Positions 16,801 to 25,373 of a stretch of 49,453 bases of DNA are shown here, in pieces; position 1 is the first letter of the stretch; each line of letters starts with the position of its first letter. Both the position numbers and the translations under genes were made by a program. Origin of the DNA: Microcaldota archaeon (GTDB lineage: Archaea > Micrarchaeota > Micrarchaeia > Anstonellales > Bilamarchaeaceae); assembly GCA_018304385.1 (NCBI GenBank), contig JAGVWJ010000004.1, positions 1-49,453 of the forward strand. The letters are read 5' to 3'. Below the pieces are notes generated by a model. It saw only the letters and a list, made by a program, of their open reading frames with translations, had not been told where the DNA came from and ran no database searches.

Positions 16801-17187
16801 TTATCCAACTACAATTCCATTAACTACGCCATCTTGACCTACTCTATTAGTAACCTTAACCTTACCGGCCTCAGTATTCAAAACAGCGCCTTTTGTAATT
16901 ATATTTTGACGGACGTATTCTGGATTATGACTTTCAAGCACACCTAAAATCTTTGCCTTGCTCATTTTTCCTTCTTTATTTTTAACATTAACAAATGCTG
17001 CTCTTTTTAACTTGGTTTTTAGATTAAATCCCCTGCCTCGGGAAACAACGCGCTCGTCTTTGTCAGCAACCTTTGTTGCTGTAAATACACCGCCAACATG
17101 CGCAAGCTTTTTATCCCTAAACTTAACGCGCTTTCCACCTGTTCCGGAACTTACTTTTTTAGTATGTGGCTTGTGATACTGCTTCAT
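16801..17187 (-). CDS. rps8e: 30S ribosomal protein S8e
   Basis: Archaeal/eukaryotic small-subunit protein S8e, 128 residues as usual in archaea. Recognised from GGKRVKFRDKKLAHVGG, the basic central region GRGFNLKTKLKRAAFVNV and ESHNPEYVRQNIITKGAVLNTEAGKVKVTNRVGQDGVVNGIVV. An excellent ribosome binding site, GGAGGTCAT, precedes the ATG at 17187. The gene follows a 5' leader of about 100 nt that contains an element shared with the leader of a pilus platform gene at 24.4 kb. Confidence 0.97.
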   Translation of the reverse strand: MKQYHKPHTKKVSSGTGGKRVKFRDKKLAHVGGVFTATKVADKDERVVSRGRGFNLKTKLKRAAFVNVKNKEGKMSKAKILGVLESHNPEYVRQNIITKGAVLNTEAGKVKVTNRVGQDGVVNGIVVG

Positions 17188-17201
17188 ATTATGACCTCCT
17201 A

Positions 17202-17289
17202 TATTTTCTCATTACTACAAAGCCGTCGTTTTACTTATGTTCTCTATACAGAGCTCAACTCATGAAACATAAGGTTCGCTCGGCCGTTT
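17202..17289 (-). promoter_or_regulatory. Structured leader element, copy 1 (upstream of rps8e)
   Basis: Read on the minus strand the core runs AACGGCCGA (17288-17280), a 31-nt variable part, TATAGAGAACATAAGTA (17248-17232), 4 nt, GACGGCTTT (17227-17219), then AATGAGAAAATA before the ribosome binding site. The same blocks, with almost the same spacing, occur on the plus strand at 24384-24475. GCCG can pair with CGGC to close the element. The variable part has a weak possible stem (GAGC with GCTC). CTTATGTT in this copy is also complementary to AACATAAG. A cis-acting RNA is likely; the class is unknown. Confidence 0.65.
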
Positions 17290-17346
17290 AGTATTCCCTC
17301 ATAAAAATAGTAATATATTAATAATGTGCACAGTTTTAAAACACTT

Positions 17347-17739
17347 ATGATGACGCTATTTATTGAATATAAACTAGATTCGGAAGCTGCCTTAAAGGTA
17401 TGTGATTGCTTTAATGCGTTATTAATCGAACCTTCAATTGTTCAATCAAAAGAAGAGCTTAACCTTGCAGAATTTTTATCCAAGCGCTCATTTGAAAAAA
17501 AGAAGAATATCGCAAAAAAATTCAAATATGAATTTTTACTTTGGCTGACTGGCAAACGCGATATAAAAAGTGCAATGAAAGTCAGCGAACCAAAGAATGA
17601 TAGCGCAGTATTGATTTTATTTGAAGGAAAGGATAAAAGGAAAATGTTGAAAGCGCTGAATGCGAAGGAAAAGAAATTAGACTTAAAAAAAGAAGCGGAT
17701 GCGCTTGCATTAGAGAGAATCTCTTTAAGCAGAATTTAG
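17347..17739 (+). CDS. Cgi121-like KEOPS complex subunit
   Basis: About 130 residues, resembling Cgi121/TPRKB, the accessory subunit of the KEOPS complex that makes t6A on tRNA with Kae1 and Bud32. The supporting segment is KFKYEFLLWLTGKRDIKSAMKVSEPKNDSAVLILFE, where LLWLTGKRDIKSA matches the family L-x-x-L-x-G-x-R-x-I-x-x-A pattern, followed by a C-terminal helix rich in Lys and Glu. I chose ATG 17347 (or 17350) over the upstream GTG 17326. The 3' end overlaps the convergent acidic protein by 4 bp. The other KEOPS genes are not in this window. Confidence 0.6.
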   Translation: MMTLFIEYKLDSEAALKVCDCFNALLIEPSIVQSKEELNLAEFLSKRSFEKKKNIAKKFKYEFLLWLTGKRDIKSAMKVSEPKNDSAVLILFEGKDKRKMLKALNAKEKKLDLKKEADALALERISLSRI

Positions 17740-19190
17740 GTTAGTTGCCTCATAAGCACTTCCTTATCAATCGGTATTTCTATATTCAGCACTTTTCTTA
17801 TGAATAAAAACATATCAAGAAATTTATCCTTATCTTTTGTAATCTTTTCAGCCATTTGTTTTATAGTTAGATTCTTATCAATAAGCTCGTATAGCATCAC
17901 GCCCTCACGACCATATTTTTTATAAACAGAAAAACCTGGGTCACCATACTTTCTCTTTACGTCTAACCTAGTAAGAGGTTTCATTATAAGCGCTCCACTT
18001 TGTAATAAAAAGTTTAATATATCTAACGTAGTAAAAAGAGGTAAATTAGTCTTCAGTGATATATCTAATGTATCGATTTTGCCATCAACACTATCCAATG
18101 TCCTTGACCCCTTGTCACCATGCTTAAAAAGAATATCTGCTTTGAGTTTTAGTGTTTTTAGTATATCCAAACCTAACCGCACAGGAACGTCTATTGTTGG
18201 AAAGCCTTTTGGATCCTGACCAGTAACATCTGTATCCGGGCCCATAACATCAGCTATGCCTGTATCAGATACTGGTTTCTCAGTAGGTTCTCCCTTTTCT
18301 TTTTCTTTACCTTCCATTTTTATTATGCCGCGGTCTTCTAGGAAGTTTAATATCTCTACTAATCTTGTTTCTGTTACGCCTGTTTCCTTCATTATTTCGT
18401 CAGTAGTGCGTGATCCATCTATTAGAGTATACACCTTAACGCCAACATCCCCAAATTTATCTTTAATCATTTTTTCTACAGTATTCAATCCTTCTTCTTC
18501 ACCAGCTTCCTCGCTTCCAACATCGCCAAGGCCTTCCTCCGTCATTGAAGCTAAATCAATGGTCTCTTCTTTTTCTGGTTCTAAGGTTTCCTCTTTTTCT
18601 TCTGCTTCTATAATTTCTTCTTTCTTTTCTTCTTCCTCTGGTGCTTCTATTTTGATCTCGTCCTCTTCAGGGGGTTCTATCTTAAACTCTTCTTTCTCTG
18701 GTTCTAGGATCTTTGGCTCCTCTTTTTCCGGTTCTATAACCTCTTCTTTCTTTTCTTCTTCCTCTGGTGCTTCTATTTTGATTTCTTCCTCTTCAGGGGG
18801 TTCTATCTTAAACTCTTCTTTCTCTGGTTCTAGGATCTTTGGTTCCTCTTTTTCTGGCTCTATAACCTCTTCTTTCTTTTCTTCTACTTGTTCTATAATT
18901 TCTTCTTTCTTCTCAACTTCTTCTATTTTTTCTGCACCTACTGGCGTTAACTCAATCATGCCTGCATCTTCCATATAATTAACTATTGCTGCAAAAGCCT
19001 CTGGCTCAATGTCCAAATCCTTCCTAAGATCCTCTGATGTTCTTTTACCTGTTATGACACGGTATATTTGCAGGCCCATCTCACCAAATTTTTTCATTAG
19101 TAGGTTTGAGTTCTTAAACCTCTGAAGGGGTCCTTTTTCTATTTTAACTATTTTATAGTTTTTATCTTTAACGATCGGCATTATTATCAC
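17736..19190 (-). CDS. Multi-winged-helix protein with acidic repeat linker
   Basis: A 484-residue protein with three related winged-helix-like modules: FGEMGLQIYRVITGKRTSEDL near residue 35, FGDVGVKVYTLIDGSRTTDEI near residue 250 and YGREGVMLYELIDKNLTIKQM near residue 425. Each is followed by a helix and a short strand. Modules 1 and 2 are separated by a Glu/Lys/Pro-rich linker containing a 42-residue tandem repeat. There is no signal peptide or membrane segment. It is adjacent to, and divergent from, the first pilus gene set, and winged helices recur in that set, so a cytoplasmic regulatory or scaffold role in pilus assembly is plausible. I do not recognise the family. Confidence 0.75.
   Translation of the reverse strand: MIIMPIVKDKNYKIVKIEKGPLQRFKNSNLLMKKFGEMGLQIYRVITGKRTSEDLRKDLDIEPEAFAAIVNYMEDAGMIELTPVGAEKIEEVEKKEEIIEQVEEKKEEVIEPEKEEPKILEPEKEEFKIEPPEEEEIKIEAPEEEEKKEEVIEPEKEEPKILEPEKEEFKIEPPEEDEIKIEAPEEEEKKEEIIEAEEKEETLEPEKEETIDLASMTEEGLGDVGSEEAGEEEGLNTVEKMIKDKFGDVGVKVYTLIDGSRTTDEIMKETGVTETRLVEILNFLEDRGIIKMEGKEKEKGEPTEKPVSDTGIADVMGPDTDVTGQDPKGFPTIDVPVRLGLDILKTLKLKADILFKHGDKGSRTLDSVDGKIDTLDISLKTNLPLFTTLDILNFLLQSGALIMKPLTRLDVKRKYGDPGFSVYKKYGREGVMLYELIDKNLTIKQMAEKITKDKDKFLDMFLFIRKVLNIEIPIDKEVLMRQLT
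18616..18867. repeat. 126-bp tandem duplication in the acidic linker
   Basis: Two nearly identical 126-bp units, 18616-18741 and 18742-18867, with a short third partial unit after them. The length is a multiple of three, so it adds 42 residues in frame. The units differ at only a few third positions and one or two others, so the duplication is recent. Confidence 0.9.
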
Positions 19191-19247
19191 TATATGTTTT
19201 TTCTATGAAGAATTAACTTTATTAATTATATCTACCCTATAATTTTT

Positions 19248-20927
19248 ATGGAGTTCGACGAATTGCTTATTACGACAGGTGTAGATGCACTGGTACGGCT
19301 TGTAAGGGAAAAACAACGCGTTGAACTAAAAACAGCTGCGGCGTTATTAAATATCCCAGAGGCAACCATAGAGGAATGGTCCCATATTCTAGAGGAAGAG
19401 GGTATTGTTAAGATAGAATACTACTTAACAAAAATCTATTTGGCATGGGTTACACCAACAGAAGAAAAGATAAAAGTAGAAAAAGAAATGTTCTACCAAG
19501 AAAAAGCAAACGTAGAAAAAGAGATAAGTGAATTAAAATCAAGACTAGCGCCTGATACTGAAAGCCTATCACAGCTTAAACAAACATTCACTAAATTTTA
19601 TAATGAATTTGGACCAAGGCTCGATAAATTGGAGAAAGAACTTGCCAGTATGGCTGGGCAAAAAAATACAGAATTTGAAAAGCAAAAATTAGCCATAACA
19701 AATGTTGATGAAAAATTATTCATGCTGGAAGACAGCTTAAAAGTACTTAAGAATGAGCTTGAAAAAATAAGACTAGACTTGACAGGCGAGGATGCAAAAA
19801 AATCATTTGAACGAATCTATGAAGAGGTTGCATCACTTAGCAGCCAATTAGAAGATGTCGCTTCTAGGGCTTCTAACTACCAAAAGGAGATTCCATCAGA
19901 ATTTCCCCCAGTATCTGAAGTAAAGAAAAAGTTTGAACAAATTAAAAAAGATTTTGATAATGTTAAGAATACAAATGCTAAAATGCGCGATGACTTAGTG
20001 AGCATCCAAGAGAGCTCGGGTGTACTAAAAGAGGTAGAATCATCAATAAAAAAATACGAAACAAGGATATCAGATACAAAAAAGGATCTAGCTGAACTTT
20101 CTGATACTGCAGAAGAACTAAGGTCAAAAAGCACATCACTTGCAGAGAAAATAAATAAAGATATGGAAATAATAGAGCGATTTTCTGATTCTATTGATAT
20201 TGCAAAGGGAGTTTTACAGCGTTTTCCATCTCAAGATGAAATTGCAAAAGAGCTAGCCAGAGTAAAAAAAGTTGAAGATGGCATTCAGGAAAAAATTGGT
20301 GTAGTGTCAGAGTTACTCCATACTCTTCCAAACATAAAAAATCTTACAGATGAGTTTGCACAAATAAAAAGAAGGGCTGAAGAGAAAAAGACAGAGTTAG
20401 AAGATAAATCCGAAGAAATAAAAGACACATTAAAGGAGGGTGCTTCTACATACGCAACATTTGAAAAGATAAAAGAAAGAACACTTCTATCTATCCAAAC
20501 ATATAACGCACAGTTACAGGCAATAGCAGATGACATAAATAAACTAAAGAAAGAAAGTCAGCAGGCTTCTGCGCAGCTAGATCAATCAGCTAAGACATAT
20601 CAAGAAAAACTAAAAAAACAGGACGTATTAGATGTGCTAAAGGCTGCAGAAGATATAAAAAATAAAAAGCTGCTTATGGATGAAATAAATTCCTCCTTAG
20701 ATTCTTTATCAGAAACAGCGGAGAGCATAGCAAAAAGATTGAATCTCCTTGCAAAAGAGGCTGGCATGCTGGATCTGCGCACTGGCGGCGCAGTTACTGT
20801 CAAGGATGTGGAACAGGAAAAACAGATGGTCAATCAGATTAAATTAACACGTCAGGAAGAGGATGAATTTAATAAGAAACGAGAAGAACTTAAAGAACTC
20901 ATAAAGAAATTATGGGAACAGTCATAA
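19248..20927 (+). CDS. Winged-helix plus long coiled-coil protein of the pilus cluster
   Basis: A 559-residue protein whose first 75 residues form a winged helix (VDALVRLVREKQRVELKTAAALLNIPEATIEEWSHILEEEGIVKIEYY). About 450 residues of heptad-rich coiled coil follow (for example LKNELEKIRLDLTGEDAKKSFERIYEEVASLSSQLEDV), then a Lys/Glu-rich tail. There is no membrane segment. It lies just before the secretion ATPase gene in the same direction. By position it may be a cytoplasmic scaffold analogous to the FlaC/D/E group that links the archaellum motor to regulation, though I see no sequence match to those. Confidence 0.75.
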   Translation: MEFDELLITTGVDALVRLVREKQRVELKTAAALLNIPEATIEEWSHILEEEGIVKIEYYLTKIYLAWVTPTEEKIKVEKEMFYQEKANVEKEISELKSRLAPDTESLSQLKQTFTKFYNEFGPRLDKLEKELASMAGQKNTEFEKQKLAITNVDEKLFMLEDSLKVLKNELEKIRLDLTGEDAKKSFERIYEEVASLSSQLEDVASRASNYQKEIPSEFPPVSEVKKKFEQIKKDFDNVKNTNAKMRDDLVSIQESSGVLKEVESSIKKYETRISDTKKDLAELSDTAEELRSKSTSLAEKINKDMEIIERFSDSIDIAKGVLQRFPSQDEIAKELARVKKVEDGIQEKIGVVSELLHTLPNIKNLTDEFAQIKRRAEEKKTELEDKSEEIKDTLKEGASTYATFEKIKERTLLSIQTYNAQLQAIADDINKLKKESQQASAQLDQSAKTYQEKLKKQDVLDVLKAAEDIKNKKLLMDEINSSLDSLSETAESIAKRLNLLAKEAGMLDLRTGGAVTVKDVEQEKQMVNQIKLTRQEEDEFNKKREELKELIKKLWEQS

Positions 20928-21002
20928 TGACATTGATTTTTAAATATCTGGTGAATAACCTTGTTATTCACAACTATTTAAGAAATATGTAAAGGTGGAT
21001 AT

Positions 21003-22754
21003 ATGCCCAAGGAAAAAAAGGTAAAGGATGCTATTAAAGAAAAGATAAAAGAAAGGCTGAGGGAATTAGCAAAAGAAGAAAAGGCAGCAGAGCAAAAACA
21101 AGAGGAAGTAGAAGAAACCCCAGAACAACCACCAGCTCCTGAACAAGAGGCTGAACAGCCTGGAGAAGAGGTACAACTAGGAGAGCCTGTTGCTGAAACC
21201 GAACCAAAAGTAGAACTACCCGAAGAAGAGGAGAAAAGGAAAATTAAGGTGCCGCTGCTCGCAAATTACTCATTTGAAAGTGAAGGTATACCCATACATG
21301 TAAAAATAATAAAAGTTGGCGAGTTTGTACCTCGTTATGAGATAACAATGCCAAGCGTTGATGCATGGACTAGAAAAATGCTTGAAAGCAAGTTGCGCGG
21401 CGAACTTGTAAGTGAGGTTAAGCTCGATATTAGCGAAATATTAGATCCGAAAAAATTCGAAGAAGTAAAAATGAAGTTCATGGAAGGCGCAAGACGAATA
21501 ATAGATCGCAATTTCAAAGAACAGCTTCCGGATGAGCGCGCGAGAAATATTCTATCTGTTTATCTTTTGCAAAACACGCTCGGATTGGGCAAGCTTGAAA
21601 GCCTGCTTGCAGATGAGCAACTAGAAGAAATTGTTATAAACAATTCGCGCGAACCTATTTGGGTTTATCATAAGAAAAATGGATGGTGCAAATCAAATAT
21701 AAATCTCGAGAGCGAAGAGCAGATATATGATTATGCCTCAACAATTGCACGTAAAATTGGAAGGCAAATAAACATACTAAATCCAACACTTGACGCGCAT
21801 CTGCCGACAGGAGATCGTGTAAATGCAACTCTCTTCCCAATTTCGCATTTTGGAAATACATTAACTATAAGAAAATTCTCAAAAAATCCATGGACAATTA
21901 CCACATTAATAAAAAGTTCTACAATTTCTGTAGATGTTGCTGCGCTTGTCTGGCTATGCATACAGAATGAGCTATCCCTAATTGTATCTGGTGGAACTGG
22001 TAGCGGTAAAACCAGCTTTCTAAATGCAATGGCTGCATTCATACCAGCAAACCAGCGCGTAATAAGTATTGAAGATACGAGAGAGCTTACATTACCGAAA
22101 TTTTTGCACTGGGTACCGATGGTTGTGCGCGAGGCAAATCCAGAAGGCAAGGGCGAAATAACAATGCTTGATCTAATGGTTAATGCATTAAGACAGAGGC
22201 CAGATAGAATACTCGTTGGAGAAATTCGCAGGCAGCGAGAGGCTGAGATTCTTTTTGAGGCAATGCATACCGGGCATAGCGTTTATGCAACGCTGCACGC
22301 AGATAATACTGAGCAAACTATATCTAGATTAACAAATCCACCTATAAATATCCCGCCCCAAATGCTTGATGCATTATCTGGAGTAATAGTCACATTCAGG
22401 CATAGGCGCTTTAATATAAGAAGAATACTTGAGTTTTCTGAGATCCAGAAAAAGGCTGAATTTAATGTATTGTATCGTTGGACTATAAAAGAAGGTGGAG
22501 AAGGATTTACAGATAAAATCAAGCAGGTTTCAAAGATGAGCAGAATCGCAGAACAGCTCTCGCTTTACGCGGGCATGGATGACCATGAAATCGCAGATAA
22601 CATTGCTGAAAAGGTATCTGTGCTAAAATGGATGGTTAAGCAAGATTATGAAACTGTTGATCAAGTGGGCAAGATAATATCGCACTATTATGTTGACCCA
22701 GACGAGGTTCTGGAAGTTGTCAAAAAGAATGGTAGCTGGGAGTTTAGTGAATGA
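21003..22754 (+). CDS. Type II/IV secretion ATPase (FlaI/TadA-like), pilus set A
   Basis: Hexameric assembly ATPase of 583 residues. Residues 1-75 are a charged, probably disordered tail, then an N-terminal domain. The RecA-like core has Walker A GGTGSGKT at about residues 330-337, the Asp box ISIEDTRELTLP, Walker B RPDRILVGEIR near residue 400 and the His box EAMHTGHSVYATLHAD. The ATG at 21003 follows GGTGG. Genes for two platform proteins and a pilin follow, so this is one complete motor set. A second ATPase, with a different N-terminus, is encoded at 37631. Confidence 0.95.
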   Translation: MPKEKKVKDAIKEKIKERLRELAKEEKAAEQKQEEVEETPEQPPAPEQEAEQPGEEVQLGEPVAETEPKVELPEEEEKRKIKVPLLANYSFESEGIPIHVKIIKVGEFVPRYEITMPSVDAWTRKMLESKLRGELVSEVKLDISEILDPKKFEEVKMKFMEGARRIIDRNFKEQLPDERARNILSVYLLQNTLGLGKLESLLADEQLEEIVINNSREPIWVYHKKNGWCKSNINLESEEQIYDYASTIARKIGRQINILNPTLDAHLPTGDRVNATLFPISHFGNTLTIRKFSKNPWTITTLIKSSTISVDVAALVWLCIQNELSLIVSGGTGSGKTSFLNAMAAFIPANQRVISIEDTRELTLPKFLHWVPMVVREANPEGKGEITMLDLMVNALRQRPDRILVGEIRRQREAEILFEAMHTGHSVYATLHADNTEQTISRLTNPPINIPPQMLDALSGVIVTFRHRRFNIRRILEFSEIQKKAEFNVLYRWTIKEGGEGFTDKIKQVSKMSRIAEQLSLYAGMDDHEIADNIAEKVSVLKWMVKQDYETVDQVGKIISHYYVDPDEVLEVVKKNGSWEFSE

Positions 22755-22764
22755 TTGGTTGTGA

Positions 22765-22822
22765 GTTTGTAGTTATGAGTTTTGAGTAACGTAAACCCAA
22801 AACTCCAAACCCATAACTCAAA
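22765..22822. repeat. Word-like inverted repeat between pilus genes
   Basis: The intergenic sequence contains GTTATGAGTTTTGAGT and, after a 7-nt gap plus CCAAAACTCC, CCCATAACTCAAAAC. GAGTTTTG can pair with CAAAACTC. The words resemble those at 29388-29437 in lhr. Confidence 0.7.
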
Positions 22823-22834
22823 ACAGTGAGATAT

Positions 22835-24340
22835 ATGCCTGATGACTTTTACTCTGCTGTTGAGACTGCAAAAAAGATTGAAAAAAATGCATTAGAGCAC
22901 ACTAATTTTTCTGATAAAATAGAGGTTGTTAGATCTTTAGATTTTGAACCAAGAGAATTTGAGGATTTAACCTACCAAGATCTAGTAGCTATGTATCAAA
23001 CAATCGAAAAGATAATGAGTGCTGCAAAAATACTTGGTGGCGTACAAGCACCGGTAACCAAAGCTGAAAAGGCTAAAACAGAAGAGGTTGAAACAAAGGT
23101 CAAGGAGATAACTACTGAAAGCTTGGAAAGTGTGGAAGAACTTGCAAAAGAGATTGAGAAACCCAGGATTGAAGAAAAAATAGAGGTTGCAAAAGCTGAA
23201 AGTAAAACCACAGAGGAAATAACATTATTGGACTTTGAAGCCCCTTCAAAAGAAAAACAAGAGATTGAAATAGAAAAACCAATAGAGATTAGAAGGCCAA
23301 TTGAAAAACCAACACAACCAATAGAAAGAGAAAAAGTAGAGATTGCAAAAACTATAGAAGAGACAAGACCTATTGAAGAGAAACCAGGGGTTGGTGAGGT
23401 AGCTGTACCTGCGATATTGGAAACATCTGCACAGGAAGCAGCTGATACAAAATACAAAGATATTGAGGAATATTTAAGCAGAGAATGGGGCGGTGCAATC
23501 GATGAGACAAAGATAAAAAGGAAAATGCTTGATCTCACAAAGGACTTGTTTAAAGAAAAATCAATTTCCGCAAGGGAACGCATAAAACTCGAAATAACTG
23601 TCCTTAAGAACATGTCTACCAGAATTAAAGAAGGTGGAAAAAGGAAAAATGCTGCAGCGCCAAAAGCAGAATACTCCCAGAATGTACTTGAGACGATCAG
23701 GTCAACCCAACGTAGTGAACTATCTTCTATAAAAGATGAAATACAAACATCAATTACCAAGCAAACCACTGCTATAAAAAATAGATTCTTTGATGCGATA
23801 AAAGGATTACCTGATGATAGCATTAATGAGAAAAAGGCTGTTTATGAAAAACTTGTGTTTGACCTTACTGCGTTAAATGAACAATTGCCAGAAGTCTTAA
23901 AGAAATCAGAGGAATTTCTCATTCAAAAGCACTCGGCTGAGCTAAAAAATTTAACTGAAAAGGATGCGAAGGTAGCAAAGGAAGCTCAGACTCAGTTAGA
24001 CCAATTGAATGATAGGTATAAAAGAGAATTTTCAAATCTTAGAAGTATAGTTTCAAAGAATATTGATTCTATTACAGAAGCTGCAGCAAACGAAATCTTT
24101 GGAAGGGAAGAAAAAGAGGCGAAGGTAGCTGGTATGGTGTATGAGATAAATGAAACAGATGAAGGTACGCTGCTTTACTACTTGCATTCCAAGGACGCTG
24201 ATTACTATAAGAAATATGAAAGAAGTCATATCTCAAAGACAGAGGCTTTACATCGTGCAAAAACATTAATGGGTAAAGAGAAAGGTTTAAGTGAAGATGC
24301 CATAAGTAAATATTTTGGAAAGGTAGAGAGTGAAGATTAA
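22835..24340 (+). CDS. Acidic coiled-coil protein of pilus set A
   Basis: A 501-residue cytoplasmic-looking protein. The N-terminal 75 residues are helical (MPDDFYSAVETAKKIEKNALEHT). Residues 75-210 are a low-complexity stretch of Glu, Lys, Pro and Ile, with repeats such as IEKPIEIRRPIEKPTQPIE. The rest is long helices (LTKDLFKEKSISARERIKLEIT, DAKVAKEAQTQLDQLNDRYKREF) and a C-terminal folded region with YEINETDEGTLLYYLHSKDADYYKKYE. The start is ATG 22835; GTG 22826 is possible. It sits between the ATPase and the first platform gene. No family recognised. Confidence 0.7.
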   Translation: MPDDFYSAVETAKKIEKNALEHTNFSDKIEVVRSLDFEPREFEDLTYQDLVAMYQTIEKIMSAAKILGGVQAPVTKAEKAKTEEVETKVKEITTESLESVEELAKEIEKPRIEEKIEVAKAESKTTEEITLLDFEAPSKEKQEIEIEKPIEIRRPIEKPTQPIEREKVEIAKTIEETRPIEEKPGVGEVAVPAILETSAQEAADTKYKDIEEYLSREWGGAIDETKIKRKMLDLTKDLFKEKSISARERIKLEITVLKNMSTRIKEGGKRKNAAAPKAEYSQNVLETIRSTQRSELSSIKDEIQTSITKQTTAIKNRFFDAIKGLPDDSINEKKAVYEKLVFDLTALNEQLPEVLKKSEEFLIQKHSAELKNLTEKDAKVAKEAQTQLDQLNDRYKREFSNLRSIVSKNIDSITEAAANEIFGREEKEAKVAGMVYEINETDEGTLLYYLHSKDADYYKKYERSHISKTEALHRAKTLMGKEKGLSEDAISKYFGKVESED

Positions 24341-24383
24341 TAGGTAATTATTGGTGAGTTTAACTTACATAAGAAATGCATAG

Positions 24384-24475
24384 AACGGCCGACGTGGCAT
24401 AAAGAATATATAAGACCACGTCACTATAGAGAACGTAAGTAGTATGACGGCTTTATAAGAATGAGAAAATAGAGG
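24384..24475 (+). promoter_or_regulatory. Structured leader element, copy 2 (upstream of platform gene)
   Basis: AACGGCCGA (24384-24392), a perfect 7-bp stem GACGTGG/CCACGTC (24391-24397 with 24416-24422) around an 18-nt loop, TATAGAGAACGTAAGTA (24425-24441), 4 nt, GACGGCTTT (24446-24454), then AATGAGAAAATAGAGG. These blocks match copy 1 before rps8e in order, sense and spacing, while the internal stem sequence differs. The gene start is 10 nt after the element, so it lies in the untranslated leader of the T2SSF gene. Confidence 0.7.
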
Positions 24476-24485
24476 AAGATACAGC

Positions 24486-25364
24486 ATGGTTTTAGATAAA
24501 TACAAAAAAAAAGGAGAACGAAAAGAGGAAGCTCGCGGGCCACTTACATCTTTTGCAGAGTTTTTATTGCCTCGTTCTCCTGATCTCAAAAAAAAGCTTA
24601 CACTAGCTGATATAAAAAAATCACCTCTTAAATTCTTAGAGCAGGTTGTTGCATCTACATTTTTTCTTTCAATAGGCTTATGGATAATAACCGCTGTATT
24701 TTTTGTTCAATATGAGGTTTGGCCTGTTTATTTCATCTTACCATTGATTCTATATCCATTTATTGCATTTAAATATCTCATGTTCTATCCAGATGCAATG
24801 ATAACAAAAAGGCAAAAGAGTATTGATTACGACATAGTATTTGCTGGGAGACATCTTGTTATTGCGTTAAAATCTGGTATGCCGTTATTTGATAGTATGG
24901 TTGGTCTTAGACGTGGCTATGGCGAGGTAAGCAAAGAATTTGATAAGATTGTTGAGAATGTAACATTGGGCACACCGCTTTCGCAAGCACTGCGCGAGGT
25001 TGCACAGTTTAATCCTTCTAGGCATTTTGTTCGTGTATTAATGCAAATATCCAATGCACTATCTAGTGGGGCAGATGTTGGAAATTCACTTGAAGCTGTA
25101 TTATCCCAGATTGCAGAGGAGCAAAAAATACAACTTAAAGAGTATGGACAAAAGCTAACACCAATTGTAATGTTCTTTATGGTATTTGGTATAATACTCC
25201 CATCAATAGGCGTTGTTCTATTAACAGTTTTATTCTCAGTTGTTAGCGCGGGCGATAAAGGATTTACGTCTTACATTTTATTACTTATACTTGCGTTTAT
25301 TAGCATTGTACAATTCCTATTCCTTGGAATTGTTGAAAGTTCAAGACCAAAATATTTAATATGA
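24486..25364 (+). CDS. Pilus platform protein, first half (TadB/FlaJ-like), set A
   Basis: A 292-residue membrane protein of the T2SSF family. It has hydrophobic helices near residues 50-100, a cytoplasmic helical domain (FAGRHLVIALKSGMPLFDSMVGLRRGYGEVSKEFDKIVENVTLGTPLSQAL) with the typical GMPLFDSM start, and two C-terminal helices. It is half the size of the single FlaJ of archaella and is followed at once by a second half-size protein, the Tad-like arrangement. The pair would form the inner-membrane platform on which the ATPase acts. The leader carries the structured element described separately. Confidence 0.9.
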   Translation: MVLDKYKKKGERKEEARGPLTSFAEFLLPRSPDLKKKLTLADIKKSPLKFLEQVVASTFFLSIGLWIITAVFFVQYEVWPVYFILPLILYPFIAFKYLMFYPDAMITKRQKSIDYDIVFAGRHLVIALKSGMPLFDSMVGLRRGYGEVSKEFDKIVENVTLGTPLSQALREVAQFNPSRHFVRVLMQISNALSSGADVGNSLEAVLSQIAEEQKIQLKEYGQKLTPIVMFFMVFGIILPSIGVVLLTVLFSVVSAGDKGFTSYILLLILAFISIVQFLFLGIVESSRPKYLI

Positions 25365-25373
25365 GGAAAAAAT

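Noticed and set aside
18256..18978. 240-residue Ser-rich plus-strand frame
   Set aside because: It is the antisense shadow of the Glu/Lys-rich linker of the minus-strand winged-helix protein; Ser-Ser-Phe runs are the complement of GAA/GAG repeats.
22996..23823. 275-residue minus-strand frame
   Set aside because: Antisense of the acidic coiled-coil gene, with low-complexity Ser/Phe/Ile composition and no start signal or domain.
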